64,000 bases of DNA, taken from contig NZ_QBUH01000003.1 of the NCBI RefSeq assembly GCF_003058195.1, forward strand, positions 186,001 through 250,000. The letters are read 5' to 3'. Below are positions 34,881-42,864 of the stretch, in pieces (within the stretch, counting starts at the first letter, position 1; every line of letters starts with the position of its first letter). This DNA is from Elizabethkingia sp. YR214 (GTDB taxonomy: Bacteria; Bacteroidota; Bacteroidia; Flavobacteriales; Weeksellaceae). The notes under the pieces were generated by a model that worked only from the letters and a program-made list of their open reading frames with translations, searched no databases and was not told where the DNA came from. A program made the translations under genes and the position numbers.

Positions 34881-34909
34881 TTGCCTTTCGCCGGAAACCA
34901 GTAAATTTG
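34881..34909 (+). promoter_or_regulatory. Promoter of panD
   Basis: TTG (34881-34883), an 18-nt spacer and TAAATTTG (34902-34909) form one of the best matches in the window. The box ends 4 nt before the ATG, predicting a leaderless panD mRNA. Confidence 0.75.
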
Positions 34910-34913
34910 CATT

Positions 34914-35264
34914 ATGCTAATAGAAGTTTTTAAATCCAAAATACACAGAGTTAAAGTAACTGAGTCAGATCTTAATTATATAGGTAGTATTACTATAGAC
35001 GAAGATCTTATTGATGCAGCGGGACTTGTTGTGGGGGAAAGAGTTTACATTGTGAATGTGAATAACGGTGAAAGATTTGATACTTACGTAATAAAAGGAA
35101 AGAGAAATTCAGGAGAAATCTGCCTGAACGGACCTGCCGCACGTAAAGTACACAAAGGAGATATCATTATTATTATTGCTTATGCACAAATGACTCCGGA
35201 AGAAGCCCAAACATTCCAACCAAAAATAGTTTTCCCGAACGAAGAAACTAACCTGTTAACTTAA
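34914..35264 (+). CDS. panD: Aspartate 1-decarboxylase (pyruvoyl-dependent)
   Basis: PanD makes beta-alanine for pantothenate and coenzyme A. The zymogen cleaves itself at G24-S25 (YIGSITID), turning S25 into the pyruvoyl group; this site is intact. [19 protein letters not shown] and the [11 protein letters not shown] stretch are typical. The length of 116 residues is normal. The downstream flippase-like gene starts 3 nt after the stop. Confidence 0.95.
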   Translation: MLIEVFKSKIHRVKVTESDLNYIGSITIDEDLIDAAGLVVGERVYIVNVNNGERFDTYVIKGKRNSGEICLNGPAARKVHKGDIIIIIAYAQMTPEEAQTFQPKIVFPNEETNLLT

Positions 35265-35267
35265 TAA

Positions 35268-36305
35268 ATGGCAGAGGCTAAAAAAAATAATGCACTAAAG
35301 ACAGCCCTTACTATTGGAATATCTTTAGCGATAGCTGCTTTTTTTATGTGGCTGGCATTACGAGGTCTTGATGAAAAGAACAGGCAAGGAATTAAAAATG
35401 CTTTTGTTAAAGCCAATTATTTCTGGGTTTTTGCTGCATTTGTCTTTGGGATTATGGCATACTGGATTCGTGCTATTCGCTGGAATATGTTTTTAGAGCC
35501 TATGGGCTACAAAATATCCAATTCTAATGCGCTTTGGACATTATCCTTCGGCTATTTAATGAATCTTACTATTCCCCGAAGCGGAGAAGTTGCAAGAGCA
35601 ACAGCGTTATATGGTGTAGAAAAAGTTCCGGTAGATAAATCTTTTGGAACTATTATCCTGGAAAGGGTCGTAGATCTGTTCTTCATGATGTTGTTTTTAC
35701 TGCTTACCGCAATTTTTAAATATGAAGCACTTATATCTTTCTATAATTATCTGACAAAGCAGAAAGAGAATACACCACAGCAAGAACAAGGTTTTCCTTG
35801 GAAATGGCTAATAGTAGGTTGCATAGGATTAGGAGTCATATTGTTTATTGCTTTTCGCAAAAAGCTACAGCAAACTTCGATATATGCTAAAGTTATAAAC
35901 TTTGGAATAGGGCTTATAGACGGGCTGAGATCCATAGTTCAGATAAAAAATAAACTAAAATTTTTCCTGTATTCAGCAGGGATCTGGACTTGTTACTATT
36001 TTGCTGCTTATTTAATATGCTTTGCCTTACCTGAGACTTCTTCCTTTGGATTTGCAGACGGATTCTTCCTGATTACAGTAGGAACATTAGGAATGATGGT
36101 GCCGGCTTCTGGAGGTATTGGTGCATATCACCTGGCATTAAAGTTAGGTGTAATGGGACTCTTTTTAGCCTGGGGTAAAGATCCTGAGGCTGGAGCTGAA
36201 GTAGGTCTTAGCTATGCTTTCTTATCGCATACACTTCAATTATTTATTATGTTATCTATGGGATTAATCTCTATACCGCTTTTGGCAAAAGCCAGAAAAA
36301 TATAA
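35268..36305 (+). CDS. Lysylphosphatidylglycerol synthase TM-region / flippase-like membrane protein
   Basis: The 345-residue protein has about eight membrane segments and the UPF0104/AglD-type signature (YWIRAIRWNMFLEPMGY; LTIPRSGEVARATAL; PASGGIGAYHLALK). The soluble synthase domain of MprF is absent, so it is only the membrane flippase-like part; its lipid substrate is unknown. It lies 3 nt after panD, so the two are co-transcribed. A functional tie to pantothenate synthesis is not evident. Confidence 0.88.
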   Translation: MAEAKKNNALKTALTIGISLAIAAFFMWLALRGLDEKNRQGIKNAFVKANYFWVFAAFVFGIMAYWIRAIRWNMFLEPMGYKISNSNALWTLSFGYLMNLTIPRSGEVARATALYGVEKVPVDKSFGTIILERVVDLFFMMLFLLLTAIFKYEALISFYNYLTKQKENTPQQEQGFPWKWLIVGCIGLGVILFIAFRKKLQQTSIYAKVINFGIGLIDGLRSIVQIKNKLKFFLYSAGIWTCYYFAAYLICFALPETSSFGFADGFFLITVGTLGMMVPASGGIGAYHLALKLGVMGLFLAWGKDPEAGAEVGLSYAFLSHTLQLFIMLSMGLISIPLLAKARKI

Positions 36306-36350
36306 AGGCTGAGCATATCTTTATTTCAGATTAGATTTAAATCAAAATAT

Positions 36351-36358
36351 TATCTTTG
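36351..36358 (+). promoter_or_regulatory. -7 box of the FKBP gene
   Basis: TATCTTTG fits the consensus and gives a leader of about 65 nt before the ATG at 36428. Confidence 0.5.
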
Positions 36359-36366
36359 CATATAAC

Positions 36367-36415
36367 GATAGCAATAAAATGCTATTATAAATACAATAAC
36401 AGGGGGAAATCCCTA
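36367..36415 (+). other. Two small hairpins in the FKBP mRNA leader
   Basis: ATAGCA / TGCTAT (about 36367-36384) and AGGG / CCCT (about 36403-36415) could form consecutive stem-loops in the 5' leader. They are short and may be incidental. Confidence 0.25.
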
Positions 36416-36427
36416 TAAAGAAAGAAC

Positions 36428-36928
36428 ATGACAATAGACAACAATCATGTAGTTGCTTTAAACTACACGCTTCATACAATTGAAGAAAACGGTGAAAAAA
36501 CTTTTGTTGAGCAAACAACAAGTGAGAACCCATTAACATTTTTATATGGTGTTGGAATGATGATTCCTAAATTCGAGGAAAACATCAAAGGTCTTACAGT
36601 AGGTGACAAAACTTCTTTCACAATTGCTCCTGAAGAAGCTTATGGTGAAAAAGATCCTAATGCATTGGCTCAATTACCAGTAGACATGTTCAAAGAATCT
36701 GGTATGCCACCAGTAGGAGCAATGCTTCCTTTATCTGATAACCAGGGAAATAATTTCCAGGCTATTGTTGTAGAAGTTACTCCGGAGGTTGTAATCGCAG
36801 ATCTTAACCACCCAATGGCTGGTAAGACGTTAAACTTCGATGTTGAAGTTTTATCAACTCGTCCTGCTACAGAAGAAGAACTTTCTCACGGTCACGCTCA
36901 TGGTGTTGACGGTACAGAAGGTCACTAA
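36428..36928 (+). CDS. FKBP-type peptidyl-prolyl isomerase, SlyD-like
   Basis: The 166 residues form a SlyD-type FKBP: the core FKBP strands (VVALNYTLHTIEENGEKTF; PEEAYGEKDPNAL) interrupted by an insert-in-flap chaperone domain (about 75-125). The tail is His-rich (SHGHAHGVDGTEGH) and, as in SlyD, may bind nickel or other metals. It is cytoplasmic, with no signal peptide. It is followed by a strong terminator. Confidence 0.9.
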   Translation: MTIDNNHVVALNYTLHTIEENGEKTFVEQTTSENPLTFLYGVGMMIPKFEENIKGLTVGDKTSFTIAPEEAYGEKDPNALAQLPVDMFKESGMPPVGAMLPLSDNQGNNFQAIVVEVTPEVVIADLNHPMAGKTLNFDVEVLSTRPATEEELSHGHAHGVDGTEGH

Positions 36929-36937
36929 AAAATAAAA

Positions 36938-36964
36938 GCCCGGCTTTTGCCGGGCATTTTTATT
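36938..36964 (+). terminator. Terminator of the FKBP gene
   Basis: The stem GCCCGGC / GCCGGGC with a TTTT loop is followed by an A/T-rich T tract, directly after the stop. Confidence 0.88.
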
Positions 36965-37018
36965 TTAATCAAAGACGGTTTCCTGTTTGCATTAGCCTAT
37001 CAGGAATTTTTATTTTCC

Positions 37019-37026
37019 TATTTTTG
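37019..37026 (+). promoter_or_regulatory. -7 box of the VF530-like gene
   Basis: TATTTTTG lies 10 nt before the ATG at 37037. It supports that start rather than one inside the preceding terminator. Confidence 0.5.
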
Positions 37027-37036
37027 CCAAAAAAAG

Positions 37037-37279
37037 ATGGAACAGCAATCTAAAGATCCTTTACACGGAAAAAAACTAGTCGATATTCTGGAAGAATTGG
37101 TAGACTATTATCAGGGTTTTGAAGAGCTGGGAAATCAAATTAATATCCGCTGTTTTACTCATGATCCGAGTATCGGCTCCTCTTTAAAATTTCTCCGCAG
37201 AACCCCATGGGCCAGAACCAAAGTGGAAAGCCTTTATTTATATGTCTTAAGACAAAAAAAGAAGAAAGGGTTATTGTAG
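37037..37279 (+). CDS. VF530 family protein (DUF2132)
   Basis: The protein has the VF530 signature: DPLHGKKLVDILEELVDYY, the IRCFTHDPSIGSSLKFLRRT stretch and the final TPWARTKVESLYL. This is a small compact helical domain suggested to bind DNA. I set the start at 37037 (80 residues). The longer open frame from 36947 begins inside the FKBP terminator and adds a hydrophobic stretch foreign to the family. Confidence 0.88.
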   Translation: MEQQSKDPLHGKKLVDILEELVDYYQGFEELGNQINIRCFTHDPSIGSSLKFLRRTPWARTKVESLYLYVLRQKKKKGLL

Positions 37280-37290
37280 TATTCTGTAAA

Positions 37291-37515
37291 TCAAAATGAG
37301 CTATAACCAAAATGATTATTATATTTTAGATTAAAGCTTTGACTAGACATCAATAGAAATATAACTGTATCAAAAAAGGCAATTATAAAGGGAATAAATG
37401 TCCAGGAAAAAAATAAATAGAACAACCCTTTTTTAGTTTCTCCTAAATAGAAACGATGTATTCCAAGGCCTCCAAGGAAAAATGCTAATAGAACGGTGAT
37501 AAACTTGTTTTTCAT
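37291..37515 (-). CDS. TM2-domain membrane protein
   Basis: The 74-residue protein has two membrane segments joined by the TM2 signature (LLAFFLGGLGIHRFYLGETKKG). It starts 2 nt after the stop of the PH/SHOCT gene, so both form a two-gene operon. TM2 proteins are small inner-membrane proteins of unknown role. Confidence 0.88.
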   Translation of the reverse strand: MKNKFITVLLAFFLGGLGIHRFYLGETKKGLFYLFFSWTFIPFIIAFFDTVIFLLMSSQSFNLKYNNHFGYSSF

Positions 37516-37517
37516 AA

Positions 37518-38129
37518 TTACATTCTTTCTAAAATTTCAATTTTTTTATGATTAAATTCCTCTTGCGAGATGAGTTGATTATCCAAAAGGGATTTCAATT
37601 TTTGTAAGACAGCTAAAGGATCTTCTTTATGATCTGTTGTATTTGGGGTTTCGGTTGCGGGAGAGAGGTTATTAACAATAATTCCGCCACCTGCTGCGGC
37701 TCTCTTTTCTTCGAGAGCACGTTGTCTTCTATATTCCATCATATCTTCTTCTTTGCCCTGAGCATATTGGTATAGCTTTCTTGCTTGTTGCTTTGGAAGG
37801 TAATCGAGCATATTTATAAATCCATATATAGTTTTTATTTTAAATGTTGCTCCTAATATGCCTTCACTCATGTGGCAGTCGGCAATATCTTTCCATAAGT
37901 AATCCTGAAAATTCATAGCAAATCCAAAATTTTTAGGTCTGCAGAAAATTATTCTCTTATTAGTTAATGCAATACAATCAGGAGAAATGTTTACGGCTGG
38001 TTTCTTCTGAACAGCAATATAATCTACATGCTCGTCTGTAGTTAATAGTCCATTTACCTTTTCTAATATTTTTTCTACAGCCTTGGGATCTTGTTCTTCA
38101 TTTAAGAACTTTTTTAAATCATTAATCAT
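37518..38129 (-). CDS. PH-domain protein with C-terminal SHOCT module
   Basis: The 203-residue protein has an N-terminal helical part, a bacterial PH-like domain (about 55-115, CIALTNKRIIFCRPKNFGF and WKDIADCHM), a charged linker, and a SHOCT domain at the C-terminus (LKSLLDNQLISQEEFNHKKIEIL). SHOCT modules mediate oligomerisation. There is no signal peptide or membrane segment, so the TM2 partner may anchor it. Function unknown. Confidence 0.82.
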   Translation of the reverse strand: MINDLKKFLNEEQDPKAVEKILEKVNGLLTTDEHVDYIAVQKKPAVNISPDCIALTNKRIIFCRPKNFGFAMNFQDYLWKDIADCHMSEGILGATFKIKTIYGFINMLDYLPKQQARKLYQYAQGKEEDMMEYRRQRALEEKRAAAGGGIIVNNLSPATETPNTTDHKEDPLAVLQKLKSLLDNQLISQEEFNHKKIEILERM

Positions 38130-38243
38130 ATTTTACAGCGATTTAATGGTGAAACATTTGTAATGTTTTCCCTGTTTTACAGTTGCTAAATTATAATCTA
38201 AGCATTAGAATTAATTACGGTTTTCCGTAATTGTGTGGTATTA

Positions 38244-38278
38244 ATAAAAAAAATCCCCTTAGAATTCTAAGAGGATTT
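38244..38278 (-). terminator. Terminator of the M3 peptidase gene
   Basis: On the minus strand, AAATCCTCTTAG / CTAAGGGGATTT (one mismatch) is followed by a run of eight Ts, 24 nt after the peptidase stop. Confidence 0.88.
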
Positions 38279-38301
38279 AATGTATAAGAGTTTTTTTATA
38301 A

Positions 38302-40338
38302 TTATCCGAATGCTCTTTTTAAAAGGCTTTCCACTTTCGGTTCGCTACCACGGAAGTTTTTATACAACTCCATAGGATCTTTAGTTCCTCCTGAGGATAA
38401 TAATACTTTATATTTCGCTGCTGTTTCCGGATTGAAAATTCCGGTTTCTTTGAAATAAGCAAAAGCATCTGCATCCAGTACCTCTGCCCATTTATATGAA
38501 TAATACCCTGAAGCGTAACCACCCTGAAATACGTGGGAGAAGCTTGGGCTAATTGCTGTTTCCGGATTTACGGGATACAATTGAGTTGCCTTAGTTTGTG
38601 CATCTTCAAAAGTTTTGATGTCTTTTACTTCATCAACCTTTATATGATAAGCCATATCCAGTAATCCAAATCCTAACTGACGCAGGGTCTGATAACCTTC
38701 CATAAAGTTTTTGGAGTTCTCAATTTTCTCAATCTTTGCATCGCTTAGTACTTCACCTGTTTGGTAATGTTGTGCGAAGGTTTTCAGGAATTCAGGTTCG
38801 TAGCAGAAGTTCTCCAGAAACTGAGAAGGTAATTCTACAAAATCCCATTTTACAGATGTCCCGGAAAGACCAGGATATTGAGTGTTTGCTAAAATTCCGT
38901 GGATAGCATGTCCAAATTCATGGAATAATGTAGTTACTTCCTGGAATGTTAGTAAACTCGGTGTATCTCCACTTGGCTTGTTGAAATTACATACCACTGA
39001 AATATGTGGACGGCTATTTTCTCCATTTTGCTTGTATTGGTTTTTATAGCTTGTCATCCATGCGCCGGCACGCTTTCCTTTTCTTGGGAAATAATCCACA
39101 TACAGGATTGCTTTGTATTGTTGATTGTTAGCCGAACTTTCGGAGACTTCTTTTACTTCATAGGTTCTTACTTCATCGTGGTATTTCGGAATGTCTTTTC
39201 TTTCCTCAAAAGTAAGCCCGAATAATTGCTTAGCAAGACGGAAAACAGCATCCTGCACTTTTTCCAGAGGGAAATAAGGCTTTAGCTCCTCATCATTCAA
39301 ATCATATTTTTGCTTTCTTAGTTTCTCAGCATAGAAAGAATGATCATAGTTTTGCATATCCTCTATTCCGTCAGCTTTAGCCAGAGTTTTTAATTCTTCT
39401 ATTTCTTTTTGGCTGTATGGCGTTGCTTTCTCTAGCAGTTCGTGCAGAAAACTTTCAACCTTTTGTGGTGATTTTGCCATTCTTTCTTCCAATACAAAAG
39501 CAGCATAGTTTTCATAACCCAAAAGTTTTGCTTTCTGGTTTCTGAGGCTGATAATATCTTTAATCATTTGCTGATTGTCGAATTCACCACCGTCAAAAGA
39601 TTTTTTACCATTGGCTAAAGCCAGCTCCTGGCGTAATGCACGATTTTCTGCATACGTCATAAAAGGAACATAGCTAGGATACTGCAGGCTTACTGTCCAG
39701 CCGTCCAGCCCTCTTTCTTTAGCTTCCTCTGCATATTGTGCAACAATAGCTTCCGGAATTCCGGCAAGGTCTTCTTTTTCTGTCAGATGCTTTACATAAG
39801 CATTTGTAGCGGCCAATACATTTTGTCCAAACTGAAGCTGTTTTGTGGATAACTCTATACTAATCTTTTTTAGCTTTTCTTTATCCTCCTCATTCAGTAA
39901 GGCACCATTTCTTACAAAACCTTTGTAGGTTTCATTTAGTAAAGTTTGTTGCTCTTCATTCAGTTCATAGTTTGTCTTTTCGTCGTATACTTTTTTAATA
40001 CGTTCAAATAGCTTCTCATTCTGAGATATTTTAGAAGAGTATTCTGTTAGTAAAGGCGAAACCTCCTGTGCAATTTGTTGGATTTCATCATTGGTCTCAG
40101 CAGAATTGAGGTTGAAGAAGATATTGGAAACCACATCCAGTTGCTCCCCTGCATAAGCTAATGCTTCAATCGTATTGGAAAAAGTCGGGGTTTCCGGGTT
40201 GTTGGCTATCTGTTCAATTTCTGCTTCGGATTTTTTTATCAATTCCTGAAATGCAGGAAGGTAATCTGTGTTTTTTATCTGGTCAAAAGGAGCCGTATGA
40301 AACGGAGTTTGAAAGGATTCTAATAAAATATTGTTCAT
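38302..40338 (-). CDS. M3-family zinc metallopeptidase (Dcp/oligopeptidase A-like)
   Basis: The 678-residue protein has the HExxH zinc motif (FHEFGHAIHG) and the downstream Glu region (ELPSQFLENF) of thimet-type oligopeptidases. M3 enzymes degrade small peptides or remove C-terminal dipeptides. No signal peptide is seen, so it should be cytoplasmic. The length fits oligopeptidase A or Dcp, and I cannot separate the two by eye. It is monocistronic with its own terminator. Confidence 0.93.
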   Translation of the reverse strand: MNNILLESFQTPFHTAPFDQIKNTDYLPAFQELIKKSEAEIEQIANNPETPTFSNTIEALAYAGEQLDVVSNIFFNLNSAETNDEIQQIAQEVSPLLTEYSSKISQNEKLFERIKKVYDEKTNYELNEEQQTLLNETYKGFVRNGALLNEEDKEKLKKISIELSTKQLQFGQNVLAATNAYVKHLTEKEDLAGIPEAIVAQYAEEAKERGLDGWTVSLQYPSYVPFMTYAENRALRQELALANGKKSFDGGEFDNQQMIKDIISLRNQKAKLLGYENYAAFVLEERMAKSPQKVESFLHELLEKATPYSQKEIEELKTLAKADGIEDMQNYDHSFYAEKLRKQKYDLNDEELKPYFPLEKVQDAVFRLAKQLFGLTFEERKDIPKYHDEVRTYEVKEVSESSANNQQYKAILYVDYFPRKGKRAGAWMTSYKNQYKQNGENSRPHISVVCNFNKPSGDTPSLLTFQEVTTLFHEFGHAIHGILANTQYPGLSGTSVKWDFVELPSQFLENFCYEPEFLKTFAQHYQTGEVLSDAKIEKIENSKNFMEGYQTLRQLGFGLLDMAYHIKVDEVKDIKTFEDAQTKATQLYPVNPETAISPSFSHVFQGGYASGYYSYKWAEVLDADAFAYFKETGIFNPETAAKYKVLLSSGGTKDPMELYKNFRGSEPKVESLLKRAFG

Positions 40339-40395
40339 TTAAATCTTAAATTTTTAGAGATATAAATTTACAAAATTCGCACCAATAATATTGTT

Positions 40396-40403
40396 TACCT
40401 TTG
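40396..40403 (+). promoter_or_regulatory. -7 box of the SRPBCC gene
   Basis: TACCTTTG, 27 nt upstream of the ATG at 40431, fits the consensus. Confidence 0.5.
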
Positions 40404-40430
40404 TTGTTAATAACTATTAAAATCTAAACT

Positions 40431-40964
40431 ATGAAGAAATTTTTTAAAATCATGCTATGGCTTTTTGCAATAGTATTCATCCTTCTCACTGTTACCATGT
40501 TTGTGCTGGGTAAAAAATACCATTACGAGAAAGCTATTACGATTAATGCTACACCGGACAAGATATGGCCTCATATCAATTCTATGAAAGCGCTGAATGA
40601 ATGGAGTCCTTATATGAGCCTTGATCCTAATATGAAAAGAACTTATAGTGGAACGTCCGGAGAAATAGGGGATACTTTCAAGTGGGAAAGCAATAAAAAA
40701 GAAGCAGGTACAGGAGAGCAGAAATTAATTGAAATTGTCCCAGGGCAAAGTGTAAAAACAAGTCTTCATTTTATCAAGCCTAATGAAGGACTGGGTATAG
40801 CTAATCTTATGTTGAATCCGGAAGGTAATCAGACTAAAGTAACTTGGAGTCTGGATACAGAAATGGATTATCCTATGAATCTTATGAAACTTTTTATGGA
40901 TGGCTTCATGGATGATGCTTATGGAAGAGGACTTAAGAGTCTGAAAGAAATCAGCGAACAGTAA
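40431..40964 (+). CDS. SRPBCC/polyketide-cyclase-like membrane-anchored protein
   Basis: The 177-residue protein has an N-terminal hydrophobic anchor (about 5-26) followed by an SRPBCC domain (ATPDKIWPHINSMKALNEWSPY, split; GTSGEIGDTFKWES; final MDDAYGRGLKSLKEIS). The family binds hydrophobic ligands; the ligand is unknown. It is a single gene ending in a bidirectional terminator. Confidence 0.87.
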   Translation: MKKFFKIMLWLFAIVFILLTVTMFVLGKKYHYEKAITINATPDKIWPHINSMKALNEWSPYMSLDPNMKRTYSGTSGEIGDTFKWESNKKEAGTGEQKLIEIVPGQSVKTSLHFIKPNEGLGIANLMLNPEGNQTKVTWSLDTEMDYPMNLMKLFMDGFMDDAYGRGLKSLKEISEQ

Positions 40965-40980
40965 AAGGCTGTATTATAAT

Positions 40981-41018
40981 AACAAAAACCCTCACAGATT
41001 TCTGTAAGGGTTTTTGTT
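40981..41018. terminator. Bidirectional terminator
   Basis: AACAAAAACCCTcACAGA and its near-complement TCTGTaAGGGTTTTTGTT form a long stem between converging genes. T tracts occur on both strands. Confidence 0.9.
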
Positions 41019-41944
41019 TATTTTTCATCGTATTTTTTTCCAATTGATCTTAGATAGCGGATCAGGCTTTCCGGTCTGTCAGTCTGAATAATATTTGCTC
41101 CTTTCCGGATCATCCATCCCCAATGTACATCTGGCTGGTCTTCTGCGAGGTCATCATCATGCCCTGCACAAAGTTCCGGCCACAGGGCATTGATCCATAT
41201 TAATGCTTTTTTACTTTTTATGAGCTTCAGAAGCTGATCGGCTTTCGGTGTATCATCTTTAATGATAACTTCGTATGCAACAGGATTAAAGATAGCTGAG
41301 AAATCATTGATATAGGTTTCCGGATTTACTACCTCATCTCTTTTATAGATGCTATAATCTTCCGGCCATACCATTGGCATATAGATTATGTTATCCAGCT
41401 TGTTGCCTGTTTCTTTTTTCAGTTCAGATGCCTTCTTATTTCCTTTTAATATAATCTGCTCTCTGGTTCCGGTTTTGTTAGCGATGGTAAGAACCTCATC
41501 CAGATAGTCCCAGGCTTTATCCAGGTTGAGCATAATTCTTTTACCTTTAATAAAATTAAGCATTTCTTCAAGCGTCGGAACTTTCTCACGCGTCGGCATG
41601 GAAGCACCGTTTCGTAAAATGAGTGTTCTCACATAATCTAATGTTACATCCGATATTTTACCAGTACCATTCGTGGTACGGTCTAATTTAGGGTCGTGCA
41701 TAATGATGAGCTGCCCGTCTTTAGTTTTCTGGATATCTATTTCCACAATATCGACACCCATTTTAATAGCGCCTGCAACTGCCTTTATGGAATTTTCCGG
41801 ATAGTTTCGCCAGTCGCCACGGTGTGCAACTACGAGTACTTTATCCTTTGGAAAGTTTTTACTGAAGTAATTGGTTTGTGAGAAAAAGAACTGGCATAAG
41901 AGGAAAGCCAGAACAAAAGTATATTTTGATATTTTTGGTATCAT
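41018..41944 (-). CDS. Secreted glycerophosphodiester phosphodiesterase
   Basis: GDPD enzymes hydrolyse glycerophosphodiesters to glycerol 3-phosphate and an alcohol. The signal peptide is residues 1-24. The catalytic and metal-binding residues are intact: H41-R42 (VAHRGDW), E68 and D70 (VEIDI), H83 (MHDPKLDRTT). The 308 residues form one TIM-barrel. It is a tandem paralogue of the next gene with identical active-site numbering. Both follow susD, so it probably acts in the envelope on a substrate that the SusC/SusD pair captures. Confidence 0.93.
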   Translation of the reverse strand: MIPKISKYTFVLAFLLCQFFFSQTNYFSKNFPKDKVLVVAHRGDWRNYPENSIKAVAGAIKMGVDIVEIDIQKTKDGQLIIMHDPKLDRTTNGTGKISDVTLDYVRTLILRNGASMPTREKVPTLEEMLNFIKGKRIMLNLDKAWDYLDEVLTIANKTGTREQIILKGNKKASELKKETGNKLDNIIYMPMVWPEDYSIYKRDEVVNPETYINDFSAIFNPVAYEVIIKDDTPKADQLLKLIKSKKALIWINALWPELCAGHDDDLAEDQPDVHWGWMIRKGANIIQTDRPESLIRYLRSIGKKYDEK

Positions 41945-41965
41945 AGTTTTTTTTATTGATAGTGG

Positions 41966-42847
41966 TTAATAATAGAGTCCTTTTGCTTTTAGAAAATTAA
42001 TTAGTTCTTTGGGTCTGTCAGTCTGGATTATATTTACTGCATGATCGGTATACCATTGGTAAATATTGGGGTTATCCAGTACTTTGTCATCTTCATGCCC
42101 GGCATTGTGATGTGGCCATAAAGAATTTACCCAGACTTTTGCTCCCTTTTTTCGGACTTCTTTGAAATCGATTAGCTTGGATTCATCATTTCCTATCGTA
42201 AACTCAAATCCATAGACTTTATAATGATCCAGGTACTCCTTTATTTTTTGCCAGCCCTCCAGGTTATTCAGCCGGATAATAGGCATGTACTTTATATCAT
42301 TTTTAATATTACCATACTTTCTGTTGAATTCCGGATAGGTTTCCGTTCCTTTGAACAAAACCTGGTCCAGCATATTTCTTTGTTTCAGCATAGGGTATAC
42401 AATATTGATATAATCAAAACCTTTATCCAGATTAATAAGGATTTTGTCTTTTGTAATATCCAATATTTCCTCCAGAGTAGGTATTGGCATTTGTGTTTTG
42501 CTGCCAAGGCCGTCCCGCAAACTAAACTTTCGGATCTCTTCGAGTGTATAATCGGATACCTGACCTTTTCCTGTGGTAGTTCTGTCAATAGTTTTATCAT
42601 GCATCAGAACAAGCTTTCCGTCTTTGGTTATTGCCAGATCCAGTTCTACCATATTAATACCTTTTTCAATTGCTTTTTTTACAGCCCATACAGAATTTTC
42701 CGGAGCTTCCCGCCAATCGGCCCTGTGAGCAACAACCATTACTTTGTCTTCTGGAAATCCGGATAAGGAAACTTGTTGTCCCCATGCAAATCCGGAAACC
42801 AGAAGAAGTAAAATAAATAGTGTAATATTTGAGAATCTATTAGTCAT
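41966..42847 (-). CDS. Secreted glycerophosphodiester phosphodiesterase (tandem paralogue)
   Basis: The 293-residue protein has a signal peptide (1-23) and the GDPD residues H41-R42 (VAHRADW), E68 and D70 (VELDL), H83 (MHDKTIDRTT). It differs from its neighbour at the residue after HD (K instead of P), which may change substrate preference. It lies between susD (17 nt) and the first GDPD gene (21 nt), so one mRNA is likely. The pair probably arose by tandem duplication followed by marked divergence. Confidence 0.93.
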   Translation of the reverse strand: MTNRFSNITLFILLLLVSGFAWGQQVSLSGFPEDKVMVVAHRADWREAPENSVWAVKKAIEKGINMVELDLAITKDGKLVLMHDKTIDRTTTGKGQVSDYTLEEIRKFSLRDGLGSKTQMPIPTLEEILDITKDKILINLDKGFDYINIVYPMLKQRNMLDQVLFKGTETYPEFNRKYGNIKNDIKYMPIIRLNNLEGWQKIKEYLDHYKVYGFEFTIGNDESKLIDFKEVRKKGAKVWVNSLWPHHNAGHEDDKVLDNPNIYQWYTDHAVNIIQTDRPKELINFLKAKGLYY

Positions 42848-42864
42848 TTTCTGAGATTTTTAGA

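Noticed and set aside
36947-37036. N-terminal extension of the VF530-like protein
   Set aside because: It starts inside the FKBP terminator and precedes the gene's own -7 box.
42224-42766. 180-aa plus-strand open frame opposite a GDPD gene
   Set aside because: It is antisense to the conserved GDPD active-site region; the composition is shadow-like.
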